DNA of 64,000 nt. It comes from an uncultured Chloroflexota bacterium. GTDB taxonomy: Bacteria > Chloroflexota > Chloroflexia > Chloroflexales > Chloroflexaceae. The translations under genes and the position numbers were made by a program. Under the pieces are notes generated by a model that was given only the letters and a program-made list of their open reading frames with translations, searched no databases and was not told the DNA's origin. The DNA lies in contig CAKZKA010000266.1 of NCBI GenBank assembly GCA_937120965.1, forward strand, positions 1-64,000, read 5' to 3'. This document shows positions 46,933 through 55,000 of this stretch, one piece after another (the stretch's first letter is position 1; the number at the start of each line of letters is the position of its first letter).

Positions 46933-47463
46933 TCAGAGCGGCTCAATCACCATGAGCGGCTGGCCGTACTCCACCGGCTGGCCATTTTTCACCAGGATCC
47001 GCGCAATGCGTCCGGCAGCGTCAGCTTCGATCTCGTTCATCATCTTCATCGCCTCGATGATACCGATCGAATCGCCGACACGGACCTCGTCACCTTCCTG
47101 AACGAAGGGGGGATCCTTAGGTGAAGGCGCAGCATAGAACGTGCCAACCATCGGCGCGAGCACCGTGTGCCCCGCAGGCATCTCGGCGGGGGGGCCTTCC
47201 GGCGCCGGAGCGGGTTGGAACATTGGCTGTACGGGCGCGCCGGACAGGGACGCCGGCAACGGCGTCGGCAGCACTGGCGCCATGGCAAAAGGTTGCGCCG
47301 GCTGCGGGGGAACGCCACGCTTGACGTGCAGTTTGGCATCGCCCCGCTCGATCAACAACTCCGAGATGTCGGTCTCATTGATCAGGCGCAGCACTTCACG
47401 CACAGCGTCAAGACCGAAAACGTCAGAACTGGTGTCGGGATGATCAGAAGTTACGTCGCTCAT
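46933..47463 (-). CDS. accB: biotin carboxyl carrier protein of acetyl-CoA carboxylase
   Basis: 176 residues. An N-terminal helix region (VREVLRLINETDISELLIERGDAKLHVKRG) typical of AccB is followed by a Pro/Ala-rich flexible linker (about 52-98) and the C-terminal biotinyl domain APMVGTFYAAPSPKDPPFVQEGD...IEAMKMMNEIEA, with biotinyl-lysine K140. It carries carboxyl groups from biotin carboxylase to the carboxyltransferase for malonyl-CoA, used for fatty acids and, in Chloroflexus relatives, the 3-hydroxypropionate bicycle. No accC is beside it. Stands first in the accB-xseA-xseB series; no clear ribosome-binding site. Confidence 0.95.
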   Translation of the reverse strand: MSDVTSDHPDTSSDVFGLDAVREVLRLINETDISELLIERGDAKLHVKRGVPPQPAQPFAMAPVLPTPLPASLSGAPVQPMFQPAPAPEGPPAEMPAGHTVLAPMVGTFYAAPSPKDPPFVQEGDEVRVGDSIGIIEAMKMMNEIEADAAGRIARILVKNGQPVEYGQPLMVIEPL

Positions 47464-47844
47464 AGCTTTGGCCAGAGCCTCCGTGTCACTACAACACGCT
47501 TATTGTAGCATACAATTGCCGCGGCGCAGCAGGGTGAAGGCTAATGCAAGGGGTATGGGGAAACCGGGTTTCCCCATACCCCCGCTCACGGAGTGGCAAG
47601 CTCTCCCCACCGGGAGGGCCTGGGAGGGCTTCGCCCTCCCAGGAAACAACCTGCCAGCGGGGAGGGTTTGGGAGGGCTTCGCCCTCCCAGGAACAAATAT
47701 TTTCATTCCTACGCCCCGCTCCTATCGGAGAGGCGAGTGGTCACCCCTTTACGCCCGGTAGCGGTCCTTTACCTCTCACCTGAAGCTCTCCGTGGTATCC
47801 TCCTCGTCACAAAAATCGTGAAGTCATGCACAAGGAGCGCTTCT
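47464..47844. repeat. palindromic repeat block A-B-B upstream of the DUF2892 gene
   Basis: A perfect module A at about 47559-47577 and module B copies at about 47621-47641 and 47671-47691. Both flanking genes point outward, so promoters must lie here, but none was convincing. Confidence 0.75.
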
Positions 47845-48063
47845 ATGCCGCAGAACCTCGGCACTTCCGACCGCGATATTCGTCTGGTATTGACAGCCGT
47901 GTTCGGGCTGATCGCCCTGTTCGCGCCCTCGGGCGGCGCCTGGCAGATCGTGCCGGCGCTGCTGGCGCTGGCGATGCTCACCACCGCCGCTGTGGGCTTT
48001 TGCCCTTTGTACGCCGTTTTTGGCATCAATACGAATAAAGAACAACACGCCATCGAGAAGTGA
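47845..48063 (+). CDS. DUF2892/YgaP-like small membrane protein
   Basis: 72 residues from ATG 47845, with AAGGAG eight bases upstream. MPQNLGTSDRDIRLVLTAVFGLIALF, two membrane helices (about 14-32 and 36-56) and the conserved GFCPLYAVFGINT after the second helix match DUF2892 (YgaP transmembrane-like). Relatives occur alone or fused to rhodanese. Function unknown; the cysteine in FCPLY is conserved in the family. Confidence 0.88.
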   Translation: MPQNLGTSDRDIRLVLTAVFGLIALFAPSGGAWQIVPALLALAMLTTAAVGFCPLYAVFGINTNKEQHAIEK

Positions 48064-48373
48064 CCCCGATGGGTACGCATAGGATGGCGTCGCGGGGACC
48101 CGCAGTCCCTCTCCGACGGGCGTAGAGGCGCGGCGGGCAGGGGGGTGGGGAAGCCCGGTTTCCCCTATGTTCGCCGCAGCCATCCATGCGGCTGCGCGGC
48201 ACAACGACGCGATGAACATAGGTTTTTCTTGGGAGGGCTTCGCCCTCCCAAACCCTCCCCGCAGGGGGCTCGTTTCTGGGAGGGCGTGGGAAGGCGCAGT
48301 TCGCTCTCGAGAATCTCCTTTCCTTTCCGTGGTTCATGGCGAAACCGGGTGCGGCTCACATCAACTCTATCGT
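48064..48373. repeat. palindromic repeat block E-A-C-B
   Basis: A half module E (GTAGAGGCGCGGCG near 48121), module A variant (GGGGAAGCCCGGTTTCCCC, about 48147-48165), module C (ATGCGGCTGCGCGGCACAAC near 48186) flanked by TGTTCG/TGAACA, and module B (GGGAGGGCTTCGCCCTCCC near 48231). No gene. Confidence 0.8.
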
Positions 48374-48661
48374 ATGTCGCAGACTTCCCTGATAACGGTG
48401 ACCATCTACCGGCGCAACTATGGCTACCGCTATACCGATCTGCCAGTGGATCGGCTCGAAACCTCCGGTCTGACCATTGACTGTAGCGCCAGTTTTACCC
48501 GCCCCGAGCACTACGATCTGCGTCCGGGCGATATTGTGCGCTGGCGGGCCGGTGATCGCTGGATTGAAGCGGTGATCAGCTCCGTCACCCGCGACCCCAC
48601 TTCGGTGCGCGCCGAGTTGTCTGGCGCGCATCTGCTGCCTCCTGACTTTTTTCTCTACTAA
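48374..48661 (+). CDS. hypothetical protein, 95 residues
   Basis: From ATG 48374 (MSQTSLITVTIYRRNYGYRYTDLP). Mostly beta in appearance: LRPGDIVRWRAGDRWIEAVISSVTRDPTSVRAELSGAHLLPPDFFLY resembles a small SH3-like or beta-barrel domain. No family is recognised and the ribosome-binding site is weak, but the body of the frame lacks the repeat-derived peptides of neighbouring frames, which favours a real gene. Confidence 0.5.
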   Translation: MSQTSLITVTIYRRNYGYRYTDLPVDRLETSGLTIDCSASFTRPEHYDLRPGDIVRWRAGDRWIEAVISSVTRDPTSVRAELSGAHLLPPDFFLY

Positions 48662-48841
48662 AGTAGGGGAAACCGGCTTTCTCCACCCACCTGCCTGCTG
48701 GGGCGCCGGGCGCCCTCAACATCGGTTGGAGGATGGGCAAACCGGGTTTCCCCACCCCCCTGCCTGGGGAAAGGATTGGGCAGGCTGCGCCTTCCCGCAA
48801 TCATTATTTTTCAGACTACGGCGAAGTCGCATAGATATCCA
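48662..48841. repeat. module A copies after the hypothetical gene
   Basis: Two module A variants (about 48667-48685 and 48737-48752) followed by a decayed module B and module C. No gene. Confidence 0.65.
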
Positions 48842-48899
48842 AATCTAAAAACAAAAATTAAAGGTTCGCGTTGTATCAATCCAAGAAGGAACGCGAACC
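48842..48899 (-). terminator. Rho-independent terminator facing the SbtAB operon
   Basis: GGTTCGCGTT (48863-48872) is exactly inverted at 48890-48899 with a 17-nt loop. On the minus strand the stem is followed by TTTAATTTTTGTTTTTAG, a strong U tract. It lies about 290 bp beyond the sbtB stop codon in the direction of transcription. Confidence 0.75.
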
Positions 48900-49184
48900 A
48901 ATCTCAAACATCTCTTTGTTTGCGCTCATGGTATACGCTTCAATGACGCATGTCAATGCAATGACTGGTCATCAACAGGTGCCGGTAGATGAGCAATTCT
49001 CAATGACGCGGCTACCCGGAGATCTCGAGGGCGGTCAGTCTGCCGCAAAGCCCGGGCCGGCAACCGCGGCGCGGAACCGGGGAGGTAACAGTTTCTTCAG
49101 CAGAAGATCTTCCGGGAGGGCGTAGAGGCGCGGTGGCGCCGCGCCTCTACGCTCAAACCCTCCCGCGGGCGGGCTATGTTCACC
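48900..49184. other. gap downstream of sbtB
   Basis: A lower-GC stretch (48900-49010) without a supported gene, then a compact module E (about 49112-49149) and module D (inverted, TATGTTCACCTCAGAGG) running into the sbtB stop codon. Confidence 0.55.
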
Positions 49185-49481
49185 TCAGAGGTACTTCTCG
49201 CCCCGGATCACTTCGGCATCTACACTGTAGACAATCACTGCGTAGTCGGCAAAATAGTGTGACGCCACGTGCGACATGATCCGCTCGGCGACCTCGGGGG
49301 AGACCAGCGTCTCGATGCGCAGGTTGGGGCCCTCCCAACTGCTGGCATGGATGCCCCGCGTCCCCTCGCCGCGGGCCATCACCACGGTGTAGCCTCTGGC
49401 GCCGAGTTGCCGGAGTTCACGCAACAGTCGCTCTTCGAGCACGGACTCGGCGACGATTGTCACCAGTTTGAGCTTCTTCAC
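49185..49481 (-). CDS. sbtB: SbtB-like PII-family regulator
   Basis: 98 residues from GTG 49481, with GGAGG eight bases upstream. Ferredoxin-like PII fold: KLVTIVAESVLEERLLRELRQLGARGYTVVMARGEGTRG, a T-loop region (HASSWEGPNLRIET) and FADYAVIVYSVDAEVIRGEKYL. It follows the sbtA gene by 62 bp on the same strand; in cyanobacteria SbtB binds adenyl nucleotides and closes SbtA. The chain ends at GEKYL without the C-terminal cysteine-containing redox loop of many cyanobacterial SbtB proteins. The TGA stop overlaps a module D repeat. Confidence 0.88.
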   Translation of the reverse strand: MKKLKLVTIVAESVLEERLLRELRQLGARGYTVVMARGEGTRGIHASSWEGPNLRIETLVSPEVAERIMSHVASHYFADYAVIVYSVDAEVIRGEKYL

Positions 49482-49543
49482 CGGGCGCCTCCTCCCTACG
49501 TTGAGAAGGCCGTGTCCTCCCCACAGCCCTCGATCCCTCCGCC

Positions 49544-50506
49544 TCAGAAGAACAGGTTGGAGAATGCGTAGTAGAGCGGAATGCCGACGGCCAGGTTGAA
49601 CGGAAAGGTGATCGCCAGCGAGGCGGTCAGGTAGTAGCTCGGGTTGGCCTGGGGCAAGGCAATACGCACGGCGGCGGGGGCCGCGATGTAGGATGCGCTC
49701 GCTGCCAGGGTGCCCAGTACCACTGCGCCACCGGGCGAGAGACCCGTGAGGCTGCCAAGCCAGATCCCGACGATGCCGGAGGCGATCGGCATCATGATAC
49801 CAAATCCCACCAGAAACATCCCCACCTTGCGCAGATCGCCCAACCGCCGCGCTGCGACCATACCCATTTCGAGCAAGAACAGAGTCAATACCCCCTTGAA
49901 GGGGTCCACAAACAACGGCGCTACCTGCTTCAAGCCCGCCTGTCCGGCGAGAAAGCCTATCACCAGACCGCCGAGGAGGAGGAGGATGCTCTTGCCGGCC
50001 AGCAACTCGCGGATCACCTCGCCCCAGTTGCCGCCCTGTCCCATCGCCACACGGGCGATCAGCAGCGCTATGATGATCGCCGGCACCTCGAGCAGGGCGA
50101 CCAGGGTGGGAGTGAAGCCCTCATAGGGCACCTTGAGCGCCTCCAGGAAGGTCTGCACGGCGGCAAAAGTCACTGCGGAAACCGAGCCATAATGCGCGGC
50201 CAGCGCTGCCGCATCGGCGACCTCGAAGCCGCCCAGACGCCGCAGAATCACGTACGCCACCACGGGAATGATCACCCCGAGCGCGAGCGTCGCCAGAGCC
50301 GGCATCAGAATAGTGGAGAAGGGCGTCTCGGAGAGGGCTGCGCCGCCTTTCAAGCCGATCGCAAACAACAGGTAAATTGATAGACCAATGTACAACTCCT
50401 CGGGAAACTTGAGATCGCTATGGACCAGTGTGGCAATACCCCCCAGCACGAACGCGAGCACCATCGGCGAGAGCAAGTTCAGTCGCACCAGGTCGAGAAT
50501 GGACAC
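49544..50506 (-). CDS. sbtA: SbtA-type sodium-dependent bicarbonate transporter
   Basis: 320 residues from GTG 50506, with AGGGGG upstream. About ten membrane helices in two inverted halves: LRLNLLSPMVLAFVLGG-type start, FPEELYIGLSIYLLFAIGLKGGAAL, AAHYGSVSAVTFAAVQTFLE, and GTLAASASYIAAPAAVRIALPQANPSYYL, the SbtA/DUF897 signatures including the substrate-site serines. It should import bicarbonate with sodium. Co-transcribed with sbtB. In this setting it would feed carboxylases such as the AccB-containing enzyme or a CO2-fixation route; that link is inference. Confidence 0.93.
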   Translation of the reverse strand: MSILDLVRLNLLSPMVLAFVLGGIATLVHSDLKFPEELYIGLSIYLLFAIGLKGGAALSETPFSTILMPALATLALGVIIPVVAYVILRRLGGFEVADAAALAAHYGSVSAVTFAAVQTFLEALKVPYEGFTPTLVALLEVPAIIIALLIARVAMGQGGNWGEVIRELLAGKSILLLLGGLVIGFLAGQAGLKQVAPLFVDPFKGVLTLFLLEMGMVAARRLGDLRKVGMFLVGFGIMMPIASGIVGIWLGSLTGLSPGGAVVLGTLAASASYIAAPAAVRIALPQANPSYYLTASLAITFPFNLAVGIPLYYAFSNLFF

Positions 50507-50776
50507 CCGGAACCCCCTTCAGGAAGACACAAAGGGCACAGAGGCGGGAATGATCCCTGACACGCTCTATGCCCTCACCAATCGAGTTTGCGCAGTACAT
50601 GGCGCAGCCCGTCGCCAAGCATATTCAGGGAAAACCCGGTCCCCCACATCCCTCCCGGTGGAGAGGGCTCGGGAAGGCGCAGCCCTCCTGGAACGAGCCT
50701 TTTACAGCTTTGTGGTATGCGGCGCAGCCCCACAAGGGCCTGACGCAAACCTGACGTTTTCGGAATGAAACAAAAT
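50507..50776. other. gap upstream of sbtA
   Basis: No supported gene; decayed repeat-like stretches (GGGAAAACCCGGTCCCCC near 50628; GCGGCGCAGCCCCAC near 50720). No convincing promoter. Confidence 0.4.
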
Positions 50777-50962
50777 CTAATCGGCCGACAGCGCCGGCTC
50801 AGACTCCTCCAACCGCGATGGGGGCATATCCCATTCATGATAGCCCGTCTCATAGGCATCAATACCAAACAGTTCGGCGGCAATATAGGCAGCAGTCTGG
50901 GGCGAGATCCGCCCGTTCTCCAATCCTTCCTCAAGCGCGGCGAGCAGTTCAAAGCGGTCCAC
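50777..50962 (-). CDS. small acidic hypothetical protein
   Basis: 61 residues from GTG 50962, with GGGGAGG eight bases upstream (strong). DRFELLAALEEGLENGRISPQTAAYIAAELFGIDAYETGYHEWDMPPSRLEESEPALSAD: two helices and a disordered acidic tail. No family is recognised. The longer frame upstream runs through non-coding sequence and is rejected. Confidence 0.55.
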   Translation of the reverse strand: MDRFELLAALEEGLENGRISPQTAAYIAAELFGIDAYETGYHEWDMPPSRLEESEPALSAD

Positions 50963-51085
50963 TGGTATCACCTCCCCAGGATCATCATTGGTGCTGGCGC
51001 GGCACGACGCCGTCACGCGCCGTCCGGTCGGTAACGGTGCGAATAATACTCGTAGCTTGCCTTTTGTGCAAGAGGAGTCCTTCCC
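50963..51085. other. short gap
   Basis: No gene or motif recognised. Confidence 0.3.
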
Positions 51086-51198
51086 GTACGTGTTCACATT
51101 TGGGGTAAGGCGTTACCCCGGGAGCGCGGGCGTCCCGCCCGCAAGGGCCTGGATGCGGGCAAGATGCCGGCGCTCCCAGGAGAAGTGTGAACACGTAC
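51086..51198. mobile_element. uninterrupted 113-bp GTACGTGTTCACA element
   Basis: Ends GTACGTGTTCACA (51086-51098) and TGTGAACACGTAC (51186-51198) are perfect 13-bp inverted repeats. The core contains ACCCCGGGAGCGCGGGCGTC and GATGCGGGCAAGATGCCGGC, itself an inverted repeat. The sister copy at 24673-24862 shares the core but is split by another element. Confidence 0.75.
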
Positions 51199-51461
51199 CC
51201 TTCCCGGCGCGGGTAGTGTGGGAAATCCGCTTTTTCTTATGTTCTGTCAGGCGTCCATGCGGCTGCGCCGCATCCAGACAAGATGGAAATGGTCCTGGCA
51301 GGGCTGCGCCCTCCCAGACCCTCCCCACGGGCAGAGGCGTGGGGGGAAACCCGGTTTCCCCATACCCCAACCGCTGTTGGGGTCACCTGGCGCCCCGCTA
51401 GGCAGGCGCGTGGGGAAGCCCGGCTCCCCCGTGTTTCAGGAACGCCTCTGCTTGCTAACCT
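51199..51461. repeat. palindromic repeat block C-B-A-A
   Basis: Module C (ATGCGGCTGCGCCGCATC near 51257), module B variant (about 51298-51318), module A (about 51342-51361) and a module A variant (GGGGAAGCCCGGCTCCCCC near 51412). No gene. Confidence 0.75.
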
Positions 51462-51505
51462 GGTACCTTTTGACTATTGAGGGTCGCAGGTTGCGCCCGT
51501 ATAAT
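51462..51505 (+). promoter_or_regulatory. candidate promoter of the surface locus (copy 1)
   Basis: GGTACCTTTTGACTATTGAG (51462-51481) leads into a -35 TTGAGG (51477-51482), a 17-nt spacer and a perfect TATAAT (51500-51505). The same 20-mer and architecture recur at 54916-54960, and the conservation argues for a functional promoter. Confidence 0.65.
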
Positions 51506-52081
51506 TCAGTGCAGAATACGCATTAGTAAGGAAGACCCTACCGGTCGCCGTATCGAGTGAGTACCCCGTGCTCCCATCGAGACGGCGGCAAAGCCAGGCG
51601 CCACTATCGAAATCCACGGTAGCAGGCGCTCCGAATGGTCGCTATTGCGGTCGATATGATCCGTTTCCAGGCGACGCAGGGCGTCGCCGGTTTAGTGAAC
51701 CGCTTCGTCGCATCCGTCCTACCTGACCCATCCCACCAGTTCGTCCCTCCCCCCATCTTCCCGGACGCGCGGTGAAGCCTGCACGCACGCAGCGCCAGTT
51801 GCCGTGAAGGGCCCTCGCTCTTCCGGGCCGTTCCAGCCTGCATCCCATCCCCCAACAGCGGCGCTACCTGCCAGTTTTCAACTGCCAGGCCGGTTGTACC
51901 TGTCGCCATCCGCCCGGTAGAGAAGTGCCAGGGCGCCATTGCGCCTTTTCGCCACGGCACGACGCAGGGAGGATTCTGAAGGGCTTCACCCGCCCGGATC
52001 CTCTCACTCCCGTGGGCAGGGGTTGGGGAAACGGGGTTTCCCCACAGTCACGTTAGCAGTCAGACGGACGGAGGAATCCCG
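51506..52081 (+). other. long leader of tadG1 with a structured RNA candidate
   Basis: 576 nt with no supported gene. At 51546-51587, CGCCGT pairs with ACGGCG. At 51597-51630, GGCGCC pairs with GGCGCT around an inner hairpin CTATCG/CGGTAG (51604-51622). GGCAAAGCC (51587-51595) and GGTAGC...CCGAATGG (51618-51638) loosely recall the 3' half of c-di-GMP-I aptamers, but the 5' GGGCAAACC half is not evident, so no class is assigned. A module A hairpin (about 52026-52044) lies just before the start of tadG1. Confidence 0.35.
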
Positions 52082-54733
52082 ATGGGGAACCCACGCAGCA
52101 GACGCCGCGCGGCACGCTCCCGCACCCCGGGCCAGAGCCTGCCCCTGATCGGCCTGATGATCGCCGTCATTGTTGGCATGGTTGGCCTGTCGGTTGATGT
52201 GGGCAATACGTTCTCCGAAGAGCGGCGCGCCGTTACCGCCGCCAACAGTGCTGCCCTGGCGGGGATGAACACCTATATCGGTCGCTCCCAGAGCACCACC
52301 AACAGGATAGTTTACACCTCGATCGTCAATTCGCTCAACGCCCACGGCGTGCAGGTGACGGCCCCTGGCGCCGAACCGCAACCTGATGAGCTGACCCTCG
52401 AGGCCCGCTACCTCGACGCCCAGGGCCGCCCGCTCAATGATGGTATCATCACCGATGACACTAATCCGGTTCCGAATAACGTCGCCTTCATTCAGGTGGA
52501 CATACGGGGCCGCGTTGATACCGCTTTCGCCCGTATCGTCGGACGCAACGACCTGCCGATCAATGCGCTGGCCTATGCCGGCACCTGCACCAGTAGTTCG
52601 GGCTACTACCCCATCACCGTAAACACCCGTATGATTGACGGCAATCGCTTCGTCCGCAGCAACGATCCCACTCTCAACTGGCGCGAAGCGCCCTACGACA
52701 GCCCCGACATCTCCGGGCGCTTCACGGCTATGCGCGTGGTGATAGGCGACGAGAGCGCCCGCAACTTCGGCTGGCTACGCTGGCGCAACGATGTCCCTGG
52801 CGCGCGCAGCGCCATTACCCTGGCCCGCTCGTTGAGCGGGGAGGGCAACCTCGGTGAAGGCTTCGAGGAGGCCCCCTGGCCCAGTTCGCAGAACCGGCCC
52901 GACGGGGTCTACCCTCCCGAACGGGGCGCGCTGACTCCCGGCGATTGGGTCTGGGGCAGCACTGCCTGGCCGAACTCCAGTGATGTGCAGGCGGCCCTTG
53001 ATGAGCACATTCGCCTGGGCACGCGCATGATCCTGCCCATCCATCGCGAAGCCTTTCGCGACGGTGATAACTCGCGCTTCCTTATCGTGCGCTTTGGCCT
53101 CTTTGTGATCCTCGGTCAGGGGCAAACAGGAAACAACCGCTGGCTGGACCTGATGTTCCTCGGCGATCCGCGCCCGCAACAGCGCGCCTGTCTGTATGCC
53201 CCCACGGCAAATAACGACGGTCAGGTGGGCCTGGCCGGCTCGGTCGCGTTCCTGCCCGAATACCGCGTGCAGCCTGAACGCCGCCCGCCGGTTCAGTATG
53301 CGGTCATTCTTGACGTTTCGGGTTCGATGAGCGCCAATTTTGCCGGCCAGTGCGATGTATTCGACGCCAACGCCCCCAATGCTAACTACTACCGAAACCA
53401 GAATGGTCAGGGGCATATCAATGGCACGCAGCGCGGCTGGTGGCAGTGCGCCGAGGTGCCGGCCGATCCTGACTGGCCAGTTGCGCGCGCCGAAGTGCTG
53501 GGCACCGGTGAGATCTACTGGTGGAGCAACGAACGCGACCGCCGCATTTATGTGGCCAAGAAGGCCCTCGAACGCCTGATTGAAGAAACCAACATGCCCG
53601 GCAACCCCGACTACGACCCCACCCGTCCGTCAGATCAGATGGCCCTGGTCTGGTTCAATCAGGAAGTACCGTCAGGCTTTGTTGGTGACTTCAACGGCCA
53701 GGCTTTCTCGAATAACCCGAGCCAGCTCATCGACGCTGTTACGCGACAGGCAACGACCCACCGCACCCGAAATACTTACCTCTCCCAGGGTGGCACCAAC
53801 AGCGCCGCTGCCCTCTACCGCGCCTCTCTGGCGCTGGATCGCGCCCCGCGCACGGTGACCCATACCGATGGCGAAGTCTGGCAGTACAAGCGGGCGGTCA
53901 TCTTCATCACCGATGGTGTTGCGAACTTTCTGTTCAGCCCAAATGCGCCGAATTTGAGCGTCGGCTGGAGCAGCCAGAATACCTATCCGCGCGACCACGT
54001 CTGCCATACCTGGCTCGCGCCTGAGATGGCCAACTGCCAGACCACCGGCTTCGGCGGCCGGACGGTCGCCTCGGGCACTATCCCTGCCGGATTGGATCGG
54101 CCCATCACGCAGGCGGTCAATGTGAGCGAACAGATGAAGTCGCGCCAGTACGAGATCTTCGTGGTTGCGCTGTCGAACATCCCTGACACCGGTCTGCGCG
54201 ACGGTATTGCCTCGTTCCCCAGCTACTTCTTCTCAGCCCGGGAGTTGCAGCGCAATGCTGATGGCAGCACCAATGTTGACGCGATTATGGAGGCGATCAA
54301 TAACATCGTCGAGAGCGGTCTCTGTGAGCGTCGCGCCGATCCCCGCACCAGTTCCATCCCCCCGGCGGGCTTCCGGCCCGTTGCCGGCCTGACCTATCCC
54401 AATGTGGGCGAGGTCATTCTCACCGACCAGAATACCGGCACCCAGTACCGCACCCCCATCCGCGCCGATGCCAGCCGCGGCGGCGAACTGAGCTATCGCT
54501 TCGACCGCCTGCCCGCCGGTTCCTACCGCCTTGAAGCCTACGTGTTCTACCGCCATCCGCTCGATCCGCCCGGCGTTGGCCCGCGTCGCTATAGTCTGAT
54601 CGAGCAGAACAATGAGACCCGGGCCGATATTGTGGTCAATGTGACCGTGGATACCAGCGTGAGCGGCTTCTCGCGCGTGATCCGCCAGGATCTACAACTT
54701 CGCCTCGCTGGCGATGTCTGCGCGACGAACTGA
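52082..54733 (+). CDS. TadG-like surface protein with von Willebrand A domain (copy 1)
   Basis: 883 residues with GGAGG upstream of ATG 52082. A basic N-terminus then one membrane helix (about 18-42: GQSLPLIGLMIAVIVGMVGLSVDVGN), the TadE/TadG-type pilus-assembly motif, followed by SEERRAVTAANSAALAGM. The exported part carries a vWA domain (about 404-720) with MIDAS DVSGS (D411, S413, S415), GGTNSAAALYRASL and IFITDGVANF. A large Asn/Trp-rich insertion (about 425-500) splits it. A C-terminal beta-sandwich (about 755-860, VILTDQNTG...YRFDRLPAGSYRLEAYVF) resembles CnaB/carboxypeptidase-regulatory domains. Probably an anchored adhesin or pilus-associated protein. Closely similar to the gene at 56762. 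Confidence 0.88.
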   Translation: MGNPRSRRRAARSRTPGQSLPLIGLMIAVIVGMVGLSVDVGNTFSEERRAVTAANSAALAGMNTYIGRSQSTTNRIVYTSIVNSLNAHGVQVTAPGAEPQPDELTLEARYLDAQGRPLNDGIITDDTNPVPNNVAFIQVDIRGRVDTAFARIVGRNDLPINALAYAGTCTSSSGYYPITVNTRMIDGNRFVRSNDPTLNWREAPYDSPDISGRFTAMRVVIGDESARNFGWLRWRNDVPGARSAITLARSLSGEGNLGEGFEEAPWPSSQNRPDGVYPPERGALTPGDWVWGSTAWPNSSDVQAALDEHIRLGTRMILPIHREAFRDGDNSRFLIVRFGLFVILGQGQTGNNRWLDLMFLGDPRPQQRACLYAPTANNDGQVGLAGSVAFLPEYRVQPERRPPVQYAVILDVSGSMSANFAGQCDVFDANAPNANYYRNQNGQGHINGTQRGWWQCAEVPADPDWPVARAEVLGTGEIYWWSNERDRRIYVAKKALERLIEETNMPGNPDYDPTRPSDQMALVWFNQEVPSGFVGDFNGQAFSNNPSQLIDAVTRQATTHRTRNTYLSQGGTNSAAALYRASLALDRAPRTVTHTDGEVWQYKRAVIFITDGVANFLFSPNAPNLSVGWSSQNTYPRDHVCHTWLAPEMANCQTTGFGGRTVASGTIPAGLDRPITQAVNVSEQMKSRQYEIFVVALSNIPDTGLRDGIASFPSYFFSARELQRNADGSTNVDAIMEAINNIVESGLCERRADPRTSSIPPAGFRPVAGLTYPNVGEVILTDQNTGTQYRTPIRADASRGGELSYRFDRLPAGSYRLEAYVFYRHPLDPPGVGPRRYSLIEQNNETRADIVVNVTVDTSVSGFSRVIRQDLQLRLAGDVCATN

Positions 54734-54915
54734 GGTTGCGGGTACAGTTTGATCCAGCTCAGGGAGGGTGGGGAAACCTGGTTTCCCCACCCTCCTGCCG
54801 GTAATGAACATCATTGCTCCCGGAAGGGCTGCGCCTGCCCAAACCCTCCCGGTGCGGAGGGCTTGCGCCCCGCCACGAAAGGCAAAACCCGATTTTCCCC
54901 ATTTTCGTCTCACTC
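54734..54915. repeat. module A-B block after tadG1
   Basis: Module A (GGGGAAACCTGGTTTCCCC at about 54771-54789) and a module B-like CCGGAAGGGCTGCGCCTGCCC stretch. The tadG1 stop begins TGAGGTTG, a module D relic. Confidence 0.7.
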
Positions 54916-54960
54916 GGTACCTTTTGACTATTGAGCCTTCAAAAGCGCCTGACTTATAAT
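54916..54960 (+). promoter_or_regulatory. candidate promoter of the TadE gene (copy 2)
   Basis: GGTACCTTTTGACTATTGAG (54916-54935), -35 TTGAGC (54931-54936), 18-nt spacer, TATAAT (54955-54960). The ATG at 55001 is 40 bp downstream, so here the leader is short, unlike copy 1. Confidence 0.7.
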
Positions 54961-55000
54961 CGGCCTACGATCGCGTATCGCGGAGGAGCGTGAGGAGCGT

